NCBI GenBank assembly: GCA_963709185.1
Contig: CAVPVQ010000015.1
Location: 664,665 to 728,664 of the forward strand
Direction of reading: 5' to 3'
Length of the DNA stretch: 64,000 nucleotides
Origin: Roseiarcus sp963709185
GTDB lineage: Bacteria; Pseudomonadota; Alphaproteobacteria; Rhizobiales; Beijerinckiaceae
Shown here piece by piece: positions 11,313-20,223 of this stretch; the first letter of the stretch is position 1, and each line of letters begins with the position of its first letter. The notes under the pieces were generated by a model. That model saw nothing but the letters and a program-made list of their open reading frames with translations, did not search any database and was not told the origin of the DNA. A program made the translations under genes and the position numbers.

Positions 11313-11414
11313 TCACAAATTGCGAATGGCGTCGGGTATAAGCGGATCAGCTACTAATCGCTCGATCGCCTCGACGATGTCCGTCAATCTCGGAATGGGC
11401 GACCGAGCGACCAC
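11313..11414 (-). pseudogene. HEPN-type toxin (HepT/DUF86) remnant
   Basis: The 33-codon frame reads VVARSPIPRLTDIVEAIERL before it degenerates and stops. The SPxxRLxDIxEAI motif is the conserved N-terminus of HepT-like HEPN ribonucleases. Its GTG start overlaps the stop of the MNT gene by one base, the usual coupling in mntA-hepT pairs. The catalytic RxxxxH motif is absent because the rest of the gene is lost. Confidence 0.6.
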
Positions 11415-11707
11415 TAAAACACGCGGACCGCTGTCGCTTCTATCGACGGCCGCAGCGTCTTGTGCAGGCTGTCGCGCGTCATGATATCGGTCTTGCGGCC
11501 AAGGATGCTGGCGGCGCGCTCCTTCACGTCCATCAGTTCGAAGAGCCCGAGCTTGCCCTTTTCGTGATCGAAAAACAGGTCGACGTCGGAATCGTCGCCG
11601 GCCTCGCCGCGCGCGGTCGAGCCGAACAGGTAGAGACGCTGGACGCCCAGCCGTTTCAAATCGGCTTCGTGCGCCTGCAAAAGGGAAATGGCTTCGTCGC
11701 GCTTCAT
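11414..11707 (-). CDS. MntA-type nucleotidyltransferase antitoxin, orphaned
   Basis: A 97-residue minimal nucleotidyltransferase with the catalytic signature GSTARGEAGDDSDVDLFF (GSxxRG plus DxD). In MntA-HepT systems this protein neutralises the HEPN ribonuclease HepT by AMPylation. The start is the ATG at 11707 (MKRDEAISLL); an open upstream extension looks non-coding. The partner toxin directly downstream is reduced to a 33-codon stub, so this is an orphan antitoxin, which could still protect against related toxins. Confidence 0.85.
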   Translation of the reverse strand: MKRDEAISLLQAHEADLKRLGVQRLYLFGSTARGEAGDDSDVDLFFDHEKGKLGLFELMDVKERAASILGRKTDIMTRDSLHKTLRPSIEATAVRVF

Positions 11708-11940
11708 GGGCGCAGAATAGCAAATCGAGCCGTCTGTTTCCACGTCCTTCGCTCTGCGCCAATTCGACGCTTCGCCGTCGCCCAGCAGGACCGGGCTCTC
11801 CACGGTCAGGTAAACGCCGCGCCGGGGCCGCGGCCGACGCGCCGGCCGTCCGTGCGAAATTCCGCCAGGCTTGCAAGGCGCCTGATTTCCGGATATATGT
11901 CTGGACATAATTGGAACCGCTCGATGGGAGCATCTACCCG

Positions 11941-12243
11941 ATGGGAACACCCGCGCAAAATCGCGCTGTGCGAAACTACCGCGCCGGCCTCGCCGAGCGC
12001 GGCCTTGCCCGCTTTGAAGTCGTTGCGCGCGACGCCGACCGGGAGCTCATTCGCACGCTGGCCCGGCAGCTCGCGGAAGACGGGCCGGAAGCGGTGAGGA
12101 TTCGGGAGGCGGCAGCCCCGCATGGCGCAGGATATGTTCCTGGCAAGGGCGGCCTCATCGAAGCGCTGCGGCGCTCGCCGCTCGTCGGGTCCGGCGTAGC
12201 GTTCAAGCGCTCGAAGGACGCTTCCCGCCGGGTCAAGTTTTGA
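11941..12243 (+). CDS. VapB-like antitoxin
   Basis: A 100-residue antitoxin beginning MGTPAQNRAVRNYRAGLAER, with GGLIEALRRSPLVGSGVAF near the C-terminus; this pattern (LRRSPLVG near the end) is typical of an antitoxin family paired with PIN toxins in alphaproteobacteria. GGGAG lies 8-9 bases before the ATG at 11941. About 35 bases upstream is a 6-bp inverted repeat (TATGTC at 11896-11901 and GACATA at 11904-11909), a candidate autoregulatory operator. The stop codon overlaps the start of the toxin gene. Confidence 0.85.
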   Translation: MGTPAQNRAVRNYRAGLAERGLARFEVVARDADRELIRTLARQLAEDGPEAVRIREAAAPHGAGYVPGKGGLIEALRRSPLVGSGVAFKRSKDASRRVKF

Positions 12244-12671
12244 CGCGCTATCTGCTCGACACCAACATCCTCAGCGACGCGATCAAGCCGGCGCCGTCGG
12301 CGAGTCTGCTGGCGTGGATGGGAGAGCAGGAAGACGGCGACCTCTTCATTTCCACGGTGTCGATTGCCGAAATCCGGCGAGGCATTCTCGATCTGCCCAG
12401 AGGCCGAAAGCGCGCCGCGCTCGACGACTGGTTCCACGGATCGTTCGGCCCGCACGCGCTGTTCAGCGACCGAATTCTGCCTTTTGACGAAAATTCCGCC
12501 CTCGTCTGGGCGAGGATCATGTCGGAGGGAAAGACGCGAGGGCGTCCGCGAAACGCCTTCGACATGATGATCGCCGCGATCGCCGAGGCGAACGATTGCC
12601 TTGTCGTTACCGGCAACGCGCGGGATTTTTGGGGAATCGAGATCGTCGACCCTTTGCGCGGTGTGAAATGA
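12240..12671 (+). CDS. VapC-like PIN-domain ribonuclease toxin
   Basis: A 143-residue PIN toxin, an RNase acting on specific RNAs. Acidic active-site residues are in YLLDTNILSD, VSIAEIRRGIL and NAFDMMIAAIA, followed by VTGNARDF. The start is a TTG at 12240 whose last two bases overlap the antitoxin stop (TTGA), so translation is coupled. Length is normal. No sign of disruption, so this pair is likely functional. Confidence 0.9.
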   Translation: MTRYLLDTNILSDAIKPAPSASLLAWMGEQEDGDLFISTVSIAEIRRGILDLPRGRKRAALDDWFHGSFGPHALFSDRILPFDENSALVWARIMSEGKTRGRPRNAFDMMIAAIAEANDCLVVTGNARDFWGIEIVDPLRGVK

Positions 12672-12789
12672 CTGGCGACAGCGGTTCGGGCGCTGAGCGA
12701 CGTCGCGCCGTTCATCGGGCGCGACGCCGTCGCACAATTTCCACATCGCCGCGCCAGACTGCGGCGTCATTCAGCAAGGGAGAGCCGCA

Positions 12790-13563
12790 ATGACCAGTCC
12801 CAAAGGCAAGTTCGTCTGGTACGAATACATGGGCGACGATCTGCAGGCCGCCGTCGATTTCTACAGCGGCGTCGTCGGCTGGAGCGTCAAGGATTCCGGC
12901 ATGGCCGGCTTCGATTATCGCATCGCCTCGGCCGGACCCGACATGGTCGCCGGCATGATGACGGTCCCCGACGAAGCGCGCAAAATGGGCGCGCGTCCAA
13001 GCTGGCTGGGCTACGTCTGGGTCGAGGACGTCGACGCGGCCCTGCCGGCGCTGCGCACGGCGGGCGGCCAGGTGTTCAGGGAGCCCGCCGACATTCCCGG
13101 CATCGGCCGTTTCGCCGTGGTCGCCGATCCCTTCGGCGCGGTCTTCATGCTGTTCCGCGACGCCGGCGGCGATCCGCCGCCGCCGCCCCCGCCGGAAACA
13201 CCCGGCCTCGTCGGCTGGCGCGAATTGCACGCCGGCGACGGCGAGGGCGCATTCAAGTTCTATTCCGGCCAGTTCGGCTGGACCAGGGAGCGCGACTTCG
13301 ACATGGGGCCGATGGGCGTCTATCACATCTTCAGCAGCGCGCCCGGCGAGTCCGGCGGCATGATGACGCGCTCGCCGCAGACGCCGGCCTCGTTCTGGCT
13401 CTATTATTTCAACGTCGATGCGATCGACGCCGCGGTGGCGCGGGTCAACAAGACCGGCGGCAGAATCGCCAACGGACCGATGGAAGTGCCGACCGGACAA
13501 TGGGTCGCGCAGGCGTTCGATCCGCAGGGCGCGATGTTCGCGCTGGTCGCGCCGAAGCGCTGA
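12790..13563 (+). CDS. VOC (glyoxalase-like) family protein with two VOC modules
   Basis: A 257-residue protein with two tandem glyoxalase/bleomycin-resistance folds, about residues 8-122 (KFVWYEYMGDDLQAAVDFY ... VADPFGAVFMLF) and 140-255 (GWRELHAGDGEGAFKFY ... AFDPQGAMFALV), joined by a proline-rich linker with seven consecutive prolines. Substrate cannot be inferred; relatives are annotated as hydroxylase-like or glyoxalase proteins. GGGAGAG precedes the ATG. It is convergent with ndk. Confidence 0.85.
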   Translation: MTSPKGKFVWYEYMGDDLQAAVDFYSGVVGWSVKDSGMAGFDYRIASAGPDMVAGMMTVPDEARKMGARPSWLGYVWVEDVDAALPALRTAGGQVFREPADIPGIGRFAVVADPFGAVFMLFRDAGGDPPPPPPPETPGLVGWRELHAGDGEGAFKFYSGQFGWTRERDFDMGPMGVYHIFSSAPGESGGMMTRSPQTPASFWLYYFNVDAIDAAVARVNKTGGRIANGPMEVPTGQWVAQAFDPQGAMFALVAPKR

Positions 13564-13585
13564 GCCGACCCCGACGACGGCATCG

Positions 13586-14008
13586 TCAGCCGACGATCTC
13601 GTTGCCGGGGAAGAACTGCGCGATCTCGATCGCCGCGGTTTCCGGCGCGTCGGAGCCGTGCACCGAATTCTCGCCCATCGACAGCGCGAACTCCTTGCGA
13701 ATGGTGCCGGGCGCGGCCTTTTCCGGATTGGTCGCGCCCATCACGTCGCGATAGCGGGCGATCGCGTCCTCGCCTTCGAGAACCTGCACGACGACCGGCG
13801 CCGAACTCATCATCTCGACGAGCTCGCCGAAGAACGGCCGCGCCCTGTGCACGGCGTAGAACGTCTCGGCCTGCGCGCGGGTCATGTGCACCCGCTTCTG
13901 CGCGACGATGCGCAGGCCCGCCTTCTCGATCGCCGCGTTGACCGCGCCGGTCAGATTGCGCCGCGTGACGTCAGGCTTGAGGATGGAAAAAGTGCGCTGG
14001 ACGGCCAT
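13586..14008 (-). CDS. ndk: Nucleoside diphosphate kinase
   Basis: A 140-residue enzyme that transfers the terminal phosphate from ATP to other nucleoside diphosphates through a phosphohistidine. The catalytic histidine is H117 in ENSVHGSDAP, and the opening RTFSILKPD is characteristic. Length is typical. It lies about 145 bases downstream of a vapBC pair on the same strand and is convergent with the VOC gene. Confidence 0.97.
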   Translation of the reverse strand: MAVQRTFSILKPDVTRRNLTGAVNAAIEKAGLRIVAQKRVHMTRAQAETFYAVHRARPFFGELVEMMSSAPVVVQVLEGEDAIARYRDVMGATNPEKAAPGTIRKEFALSMGENSVHGSDAPETAAIEIAQFFPGNEIVG

Positions 14009-14152
14009 CGTGCTTCCGGTTTTTCAAGAGGCGTTGAATGCGCCGCGCTTATAGCGGCGGCGGGCAAGGGCGGCAAGGCGGCGGGCGAATCGGCGGGCAG
14101 GCAAGCGCCGTTCCCAGGCTCCCCCTCGAGGAGGGAGGGCGCGACGCTTCGT

Positions 14153-14557
14153 TCAGACGCGCGGCGGCTTCACGTGCGCGGCGCGCATCGCAGCTTCAAG
14201 TCTCGCGTCAAGCGTCACCAATGGCAATCTCTCGCGCAGCGCAAGTTCAAGATAGGCGGCGTCATAGACAGTGAGCCGGTGCCGGCGGGCCAGCGTCATC
14301 AATTGCGCTTCGTCGGGCGATCGATCGATGCGGATGGGCAAGCGCGACAGCGCGCGCAAAAACTCCGTCGACTGACCCTCGCTCAGCCGGCTCCGGCGCT
14401 CATTGACGAGCAGAACGTTGCGGACTTCGAAAAACAGCAGGGCCGGCGCGAGCGCTGGTTCGCTGCGCAGGCGTTCAAGCGCCTCTGCGGCCTGCGACGA
14501 TTCCTCGTCCCTGAGCGCCCATGCCGCGACGATCGATGCGTCGATGACAAAGGGCAT
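14153..14557 (-). CDS. VapC-like PIN-domain toxin
   Basis: A 134-residue PIN protein. Acidic residues are in FVIDASIVAAW, LFFEVRNVLL and TVYDAAYLELA, then VTLDARL. The ATG at 14557 overlaps the antitoxin stop (TGATG); a TTG one codon upstream is possible. The start codon lies inside a 24-bp perfect palindrome. It differs from the PIN toxin at 12240 and pairs with a Phd-type antitoxin instead. Confidence 0.9.
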   Translation of the reverse strand: MPFVIDASIVAAWALRDEESSQAAEALERLRSEPALAPALLFFEVRNVLLVNERRSRLSEGQSTEFLRALSRLPIRIDRSPDEAQLMTLARRHRLTVYDAAYLELALRERLPLVTLDARLEAAMRAAHVKPPRV

Positions 14558-14573
14558 CAATATTGATGCCCTT
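14550..14573. repeat. 24-bp perfect palindrome over the antitoxin stop/toxin start
   Basis: Two 12-base arms (AAGGGCATCAAT and ATTGATGCCCTT) with no spacer. It covers the last codons of the antitoxin, its TGA and the ATG of the toxin. In mRNA it could form a hairpin hiding the toxin start. Confidence 0.9.
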
Positions 14574-14802
14574 CGTGGCGCGCGTCCAGAATATCGGGCA
14601 GCGACGCCTTGCCGGCTGTGGCGCGCAATCGGCGCACATCGTCCACAGCCCGATCAATCTCCGCTTGACGAAGATCGCTTTCGGGAACCAGACGCGCAAT
14701 GGCTCGACCGTGCCGCCGTATCACGATGGTCTCGCCGCGCTCGACGGCGGTCAGCAATTCCGCCAGCCTCGTTTTGGCGTCGGACGCCTGCACTTCGCGC
14801 AT
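14557..14802 (-). CDS. Phd/YefM-type antitoxin
   Basis: An 81-residue antitoxin beginning MREVQASDAKTRLAELLTAV with GETIVIRRHGRAIARLVPE, the Phd/YefM DNA-binding fold that represses its own promoter and binds the toxin with its C-terminal helix. The start at 14802 matches family length; the frame continues upstream but resembles no coding sequence. A promoter and paired operator-like repeats lie directly upstream. Confidence 0.92.
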   Translation of the reverse strand: MREVQASDAKTRLAELLTAVERGETIVIRRHGRAIARLVPESDLRQAEIDRAVDDVRRLRATAGKASLPDILDARHEGHQY

Positions 14803-14819
14803 TGATACTGTCTTTCGAT

Positions 14820-14868
14820 TGGTCGAATTGACTGGTCGAAATATAGGGATGGACTCGCAATTGAGCAA
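14820..14868 (-). promoter_or_regulatory. Promoter and operator-like repeats of the phd/vapC operon
   Basis: On the minus strand TTGCTC (14863-14868) and TATATT (14840-14845) are 17 bases apart, a good sigma-70 promoter. Immediately downstream are two TGGTCGAA repeats (plus strand 14820-14827 and 14833-14840) 13 bases apart, the second overlapping the -10 element: a plausible antitoxin operator. The rest of 14803-15090 shows no gene. Confidence 0.6.
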
Positions 14869-15090
14869 GAGAAATCCGGAGCCGCCGACTCCTGACGCCT
14901 CGCCCGGCGCGCCATCTACGGCAACCAATTCAGAAATATTCGAATCAGGCACGCCGTAGCGACCTCTGCCTGATCCGGACAAATCCGCACCGCAATCGCT
15001 TGAAACGAAACGGCTCGCGACGAAAATGCGCAATCCGCCCGAAGGCGCCGAACGACCCCTCTTGTCGCGCTTCGCGCCGAGCCTCGCGCC

Positions 15091-16401
15091 CTACCCTTCC
15101 CCCCGCTCCCGCCGCAGCTTCTCCCAATATTCCAGCCGCTTCCTGATCTCGCGCTCGAAGCCGCGCTCGACCGGCTCGTAGAGCTTGCGGCGGCCCAGGG
15201 CCTCGGGCCAGTAGTTCTGGCCGCTGAACGCGTCGGGCGCGTCGTGATCGTAGGCGTAGCCGGCGCCGTAGCCTTCGCCGCGCATCAGCCTGGTCGGTGC
15301 GTTGAGAATGGTCTTCGGCGGCGCGAGCGAGCCATGTTCGCGGGCGAGCCGCGTCGCCTCGCCGAACGCCGTATAGACCGCGTTGGATTTGGGCGCGGTC
15401 GCGACATAGACCACCGCCTGCGCGATCGCCAGTTCGCCCTCCGGGCTCCCAAGAAAATCGAAGGCGTCCTTGGCGGCGTTGGCGACGACCAGCGCCTGCG
15501 GGTCGGCGAGGCCGATGTCCTCGCTCGCCATGCGCACCACGCGCCGCGCCAGGAACAACGGGTCCTCGCCCGCGTCAAGCATCCGCGCGAGATAGTAGAG
15601 CGCCGCGTCGGGGTCGGAGCCGCGCACGCTCTTGTGCAGCGCCGAAATCAGGTTGTAGTGGCCCTCCTGCGCCTTGTCGTAGATCGGCGCGCGGCGCTGC
15701 ACGATTTCGGCGAGCCGCGGCGCGTCGAAAATCTCGTCGGGCCGCGCGGCGCGCCAGACTTCCTCGGCGAGCGTCAGCGCCGCGCGTCCGTCGCCGTCGG
15801 CCATGCGGATCAACGCGGCGCGCGCGCCGGCGTCGAGCGGCAGCGCCCGCGCCATCAGGCCCTCGGCGCGGACCAGCAGCTTTTCGATCGCCGCCTCGTC
15901 GAGCGCGCGAAACACCAGCACGCGCGCGCGCGACAGCAGCGCCGCGTTGAGTTCGAACGACGGGTTCTCGGTGGTCGCGCCGATCAGCGTCACCGTGCCG
16001 TCCTCCATGACGGGAAGAAACGAATCCTGCTGGGCGCGGTTGAAGCGATGGATTTCGTCGACGAACAGCAACGTGCCGCGGCCGACCGCGCGGCGCTGGC
16101 GCGCCGCCTCGAAGATTTTCTTCAGATCGGCGACGCCCGAAAAGATCGCCGAAACCTGCACGAATTCGAGGCTCGTGCCTTGCGCGATCAATCGCGCGAC
16201 GGTGGTCTTGCCGCTGCCCGGCGGCCCCCAGAAAATCATCGAGCCCAGCGTCGCCGCGCCGATCATCCGCGTCAGCGCGCCATCGGGCCCCAGCAGATGA
16301 TCCTGCCCCGCCACCTCGGCGAGATCTCGCGGACGCAGGCGGTCGGCGAGCGGGCGCGGCGCGTCGTCGGCCAGCGAAGAGGATTGAAACAGATCGGCCA
16401 T
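15091..16401 (-). CDS. rarA: Replication-associated recombination ATPase RarA/MgsA
   Basis: A 436-residue clamp-loader-like AAA+ ATPase acting at stalled replication forks. It opens ADLFQSSSLADDAPRPLADR; Walker A is WGPPGSGKTT, Walker B LLFVDEIHRFN, sensor 1 IGATTENPSFELN. The C-terminal half carries the conserved YNLISALHKSVRGSDPDAAL and the RRKLYEPVERGFE ending. The start at 16401 gives the usual family length. In many alphaproteobacteria rarA lies near the rpoA/rplQ block with a Do protease, as here but with several genes in between. Confidence 0.96.
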   Translation of the reverse strand: MADLFQSSSLADDAPRPLADRLRPRDLAEVAGQDHLLGPDGALTRMIGAATLGSMIFWGPPGSGKTTVARLIAQGTSLEFVQVSAIFSGVADLKKIFEAARQRRAVGRGTLLFVDEIHRFNRAQQDSFLPVMEDGTVTLIGATTENPSFELNAALLSRARVLVFRALDEAAIEKLLVRAEGLMARALPLDAGARAALIRMADGDGRAALTLAEEVWRAARPDEIFDAPRLAEIVQRRAPIYDKAQEGHYNLISALHKSVRGSDPDAALYYLARMLDAGEDPLFLARRVVRMASEDIGLADPQALVVANAAKDAFDFLGSPEGELAIAQAVVYVATAPKSNAVYTAFGEATRLAREHGSLAPPKTILNAPTRLMRGEGYGAGYAYDHDAPDAFSGQNYWPEALGRRKLYEPVERGFEREIRKRLEYWEKLRRERGEG

Positions 16402-16540
16402 CTCGAGACATTGTCGCGCAGGCGCCGCCAAGTCCAGTCGGCTCCATGCCCGGAGAACCGCCGCGCGGTGGTTTCGATAGCAACAACCGGAGTTCGGCGG
16501 ACGCGCCGTTGCGCGATGCTCCGTTTGAAAGGAGCGCGCC

Positions 16541-17009
16541 ATGAGCTTTCAAATCACCGCCCTCGATCATCGAGGCTTTGCAAGGTATTTCGCGATGTCG
16601 GCCGACGAGCTTGCCGCCAATCACGCGGTTCGCGTCACCGCGACGAGCAAGCCAGGCTTTCCCTGCCGGGTCAGCCTCGCCGACGCGGAAGTCGGCGACG
16701 ATCTCGTGCTCGTCAATTTCGAACACCAGCCGGGCGCCTCGCCGTATCGCGCGGCGCATGCGATCTTCGTCCGCGAGGGCGTCGCGCAGGCGCGCCCGGC
16801 GGTCGGCGAGACGCCCGAAGTCCTGCGGGCGCGGACGCTGTCGCTGCGCGCCTTCGACGAGTTCAGCGATGATCGTCGCCGCCGATCTCGTGGAAGGCCA
16901 GAATCTCGCGGGCGCGCTCGACCGTCTGCTCGCCAATCCCGCGACGGCCTATGTTCACATCCACTACGCGAAGTTTGGATGCTACGCGGCGCGCGCCGAT
17001 CGCGCCTGA
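16541..17009 (+). pseudogene. DUF1203 protein with one frameshift
   Basis: The first part (MSFQITALDHRGFARYF ... PCRVSLADAEVGDDLVLVNF ... YRAAHAIFVREG) and the last part in another frame (AMIVAADLVEGQNLAGALD ... AYVHIHYAKFGCYAARADRA) together make a normal DUF1203 protein of about 155 residues. The frame changes near 16865, by one base. The function of DUF1203 is unknown. It is divergent from rarA. Between its end and 17136 nothing else is seen. Confidence 0.75.
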
Positions 17010-17136
17010 TGGAACGATTGCGGCAGGGCCGCGCGCCGTGGCTGCTCGCGGCGCTTCCGTTCGGATTGGCGGGGGCGGCGCAGCGGAAGATCGAATAAAC
17101 GACGGAAGGCCAGCCTGTTGTACTGAATTGTTACGC

Positions 17137-17182
17137 TTCGTTAACCAATTCCCCCCCAGTATCCTATCGATTCGTTAACCAA
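17137..17182. promoter_or_regulatory. Two TTCGTTAACCAA repeats upstream of the parA-like gene
   Basis: Identical 12-mers at 17137-17148 and 17171-17182, 34 bases apart, 55-100 bases before the gene. The TTAACC core resembles the half-site bound by the cell-cycle regulator CtrA (TTAACCAT), but the canonical TTAA-N7-TTAA arrangement is absent, so CtrA binding is only a suggestion. Confidence 0.4.
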
Positions 17183-17235
17183 CAGCGCTGGCCCGGAATC
17201 GCGGCCTCGCGCCGATCGTCGAGGAGGCTGGGTCC

Positions 17236-17892
17236 ATGCGCATAATATCGCTCGTTACGCAAAAAGGCGGTTCCGGTAAGAGCACGCTTGCTTCTTCGCT
17301 GGCCGTCGCGGCCCACGCGGGGGGCGAGCGAGTGTTCGTCATCGACATGGATCCGCAGCAGTCGCTGGTCAACTGGGCCAAGACGCGCGGCCGCGACGAT
17401 GTGCCGGTCGGCGCGGTGACGGCGGCCAGACTGCCGGCGACCCTCGCGGCGCTCGAGAAGAACGGCTTCACGCTGGCGATCATCGACACCGCGGGGGCCG
17501 AGGGCGGCTCCTCCAGCGCCGCGATGAAGGCGGCCGATCTCAACATCATTCCCTCGCGCCCCAACATCTTCGACCTGTGGGCGAGCGAGCAGACCCGCGC
17601 GACGCTGAAAGCGCTGAAGAGCGAATTCGTTTTCGTGCTCAACCAATGCCCGCCGGCCCAGCAGACCGCCCGCGTCGAGGAAGGCGCGGCGGCGCTCGAA
17701 GCGATGGGCGGCCTGATCACCCCGCTGGTCCAGGCGCGGGTCGACTATCAGGAGGCGGCGCGCCACGGCATGGGCGTCACCGAAATCAATCCGCATGGCG
17801 CGGCGGCCGGCGAAATCAAGGCGCTGTGGTCGTCGATCAAGCGGCGTCTGGCGCGCGGCAAGGGCAAGGCGACGGTCCGCAAGGCGGCCTGA
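17236..17892 (+). CDS. ParA-family ATPase (orphan)
   Basis: A 218-residue deviant Walker A ATPase: KGGSGKST at residues 10-17, then VIDMDPQQSLVNWAK and the Walker B-like LAIIDTAG. Such small ParA/MinD-type proteins partition plasmids, chromosomal loci or protein clusters. No parB or parS is adjacent, so this is an orphan and its cargo is unknown. GAGGAGG lies about 9 bases before the ATG. Repeated TTAACC motifs lie upstream. Confidence 0.9.
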   Translation: MRIISLVTQKGGSGKSTLASSLAVAAHAGGERVFVIDMDPQQSLVNWAKTRGRDDVPVGAVTAARLPATLAALEKNGFTLAIIDTAGAEGGSSSAAMKAADLNIIPSRPNIFDLWASEQTRATLKALKSEFVFVLNQCPPAQQTARVEEGAAALEAMGGLITPLVQARVDYQEAARHGMGVTEINPHGAAAGEIKALWSSIKRRLARGKGKATVRKAA

Positions 17893-17940
17893 AGCGCTGT
17901 GCTATGATGGCGGCCCGAGGCTCGAACCGCGAGCGCCGCC

Positions 17941-19084
17941 ATGGCCTACCAATCCTCGTGGATGACGCCGGAGCTCAGCGTCTTCCGCGATCAGTTCCGC
18001 CGCTTCCTGAGCGCCGAGCTGGCGCCCAAAGCGGCCGGCTGGCGCCGCGCCAAAATGGTCGACCGCGACGCCTGGCGCGCGCTCGGGCGGATCGGCGCGC
18101 TGCTGCCGAGCGTGCCTGAGCCGTACGGCGGCGGCGGCACGTTCGCGTTCGAGGCGGCGGTCATCGAGGACATCAGCGCGCTCGACGCCGGACCTGGCGA
18201 CCGGCGTCAGCGTGCACAGCGCGATCGTCGCCCATTACATCCTCAACTACGGCTCGGATGAACAGAAGCGGCGCTGGCTGCCGAAGATGGCGAGCGGCGA
18301 TTTCGTCGGCGCCATCGCGATGACCGAGCCCGGCGCCGGCTCCGACCTGCAGGCGGTGCGCACGAGCGCCCGCCGCGTCGGCAATTCCTACGTGCTCAAC
18401 GGCCAGAAAACCTTCATCACCAACGGCCATTCCGCCGATCTCGTCATCGTCGTGGCGCGCACCGGCGGGCCCGGCGCCAAGGGCCTGTCGCTGCTGGTGG
18501 TCGAGACCGCCGATTGCGCGGGCTTCCGGCGCGGCCGCAGCCTCGACAAGATCGGCCTGCACGCCTCCGACACTTCGGAATTGTTCTTCGACGAGGCGAT
18601 CGTGCCGCCCGAGAACCTGCTCGGACCCGAGGAGGGCCTCGGCTTCGCGCAACTGATGCAGCAATTGCCGCAGGAGCGGCTGATCCTCGCGGTGTCCTCG
18701 GTCGCCGCGATGGAGAGCGCGATCGCCCTCACCGTCGACTACACCAGGCAACGCACGGCGTTCGGCAAGCCGCTCATCGAATTCCAGAACACCGCGTTCA
18801 AACTCGCCGAGCGCAAGACCGAGGCGACGATCGCGCGCGTCTTCGTCGATCATTGCGTCGAGCGGCTGATCGCCGGCGAACTCGACACCGTCACCGCCTC
18901 GATGGCCAAATACTGGTGCTCGGAAAAGCAGGCCGAGACGGTCGACGAATGCCTGCAATTGCACGGCGGCTACGGCTATATGGAGGAATTCCCGATCGCC
19001 CGCATGTTCGTCGACGCGCGCATCCAGAAGATTTACGGCGGGGCGAACGAGATCATGAAGGTGATTATCGCGCGGGCGCTGTGA
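17941..19084 (+). CDS. Acyl-CoA dehydrogenase with one frameshift
   Basis: A FAD-dependent acyl-CoA dehydrogenase of about 380 residues. The N-terminal helical part (MAYQSSWMTPELSVFRDQF ... PEPYGGGGTFAFEAAVIEDI) is in one frame. From about 18195 the next frame continues LATGVSVHSAIVAHYILNYG, AMTEPGAGSDLQAVRT (FAD binding), YVLNGQKTFITNG, and ends GGYGYMEEFPIARMFVDARI and GGANEIMKVIIARAL. A glutamate in IYGGANEIM is at the usual catalytic-base region for long-chain types, though position cannot be confirmed. One extra base near 18190 accounts for the break; sequencing error is plausible. Substrate is unknown. Confidence 0.85.
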
Positions 19085-19248
19085 GGGGGAGGCGAACGGC
19101 GCTTGCTCGAAGAAGGAGGACTCTCGATGCGAAGCGGTCCCTCACCTTCGGTCAGACGAATTGGTGCTCACGCTCTCAGTTTTCCATTCGCGGCATGAAG
19201 ACATTTGGATTGGGTCAAGCTTGCGCAGCCGAGCATACGGTCATGTCC

Positions 19249-20005
19249 CTACATATTCAACGGAGATATCACCGGAAAGAGCGTTGAAATGAAGATTGTC
19301 GACGATCGTCGTTCCGAAAGCCAGGGACTGTTATCTCCGATTTCGAGACTTTCCAGTTCCGCTGCGAACGTCGAGGACGCCTGCTGAATGTGACCGGTAG
19401 CCCCGGCGCCATCGCCTTTCGAAATCTCAAGAGACGATGGACTTGTTGGACCGGACGGTCCACCAACGTAGTGAGAAGTTCGACTCAGGCCGATCGGTTC
19501 TTCAAAATTCATTTTTCTCAGACCCCCCTGCCACGTGGGCAACCATTCCGACTTTAGCCGCTTCTCGATCTGCAAACTTGCTGCTCGATGTATTGCAACG
19601 TTTGCTCTCGCTCTGCGTCGCTCAATTTATCTTTTTCGATGTCTGTCCGCTCATGCGTAAGATGCACAATCTGCTGACTGATTTTGCTCTCTAGCTTCGC
19701 CGGAATGAAATTTCCCGCAATCTGGTAATCCTCAGTTGCAAAAGCTCTCGGGTCGATGGCGCACTGCTTGTCGTTCTTAAAAAACTCCATCAGATTGCGG
19801 GCGTGTATGTGAAACGATTCGATCTCGGCATTGCGACAAAGCTGTGAAGAAGCTCCAGCTACGAGACGCTTATAAAGCGCTCTCATCATTCCGATTTCAT
19901 AAGGAATGAAGTCGGCGAGCATTTTCTTCGCCAATCCATCTCTTCCGGAGTCGGCTTGGCATATTCTTTCCTTTCCGCCGGCTCGTCGTTTTCTCTTGGC
20001 CGATC
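19249..20005 (-). pseudogene. Hypothetical protein, frameshifted
   Basis: The central frame (19554-19934) reads AKKMLADFIPYEIGMMRALY and ARNLMEFFKNDKQCAIDPRAF, then SKISQQIVHLTHERTDIEKD; it looks like a real, conserved cytosolic protein, although I know no function for it. The upstream frame supplies ERKEYAKPTPEEMD and, after a shift near 19565, the downstream frame supplies IEKRLKSEWLPTWQGGLRKM. The true start is not clear. Base composition is lower in GC than the flanks, which suggests an acquired gene between the acyl-CoA dehydrogenase and the Do protease. Confidence 0.5.
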
Positions 20006-20223
20006 ACGACCTCTCTGAATGATACGACCACCTGTGCAGCAGCGACCACCTGTCGCGCATTTCTAACAGATCGCTATTGGTCGACGCGAACCGATAACTA
20101 TGTGGGAAGCGGCAAGTCTGCTGACTAGAACAACTGCGCCACTTGCGACCCATGGAGCGAGTCGATCCGTCGCTCCGTCCATAACGGCCCCTATGACACC
20201 GGCGTCACGCCCTCTTCCTTCCC

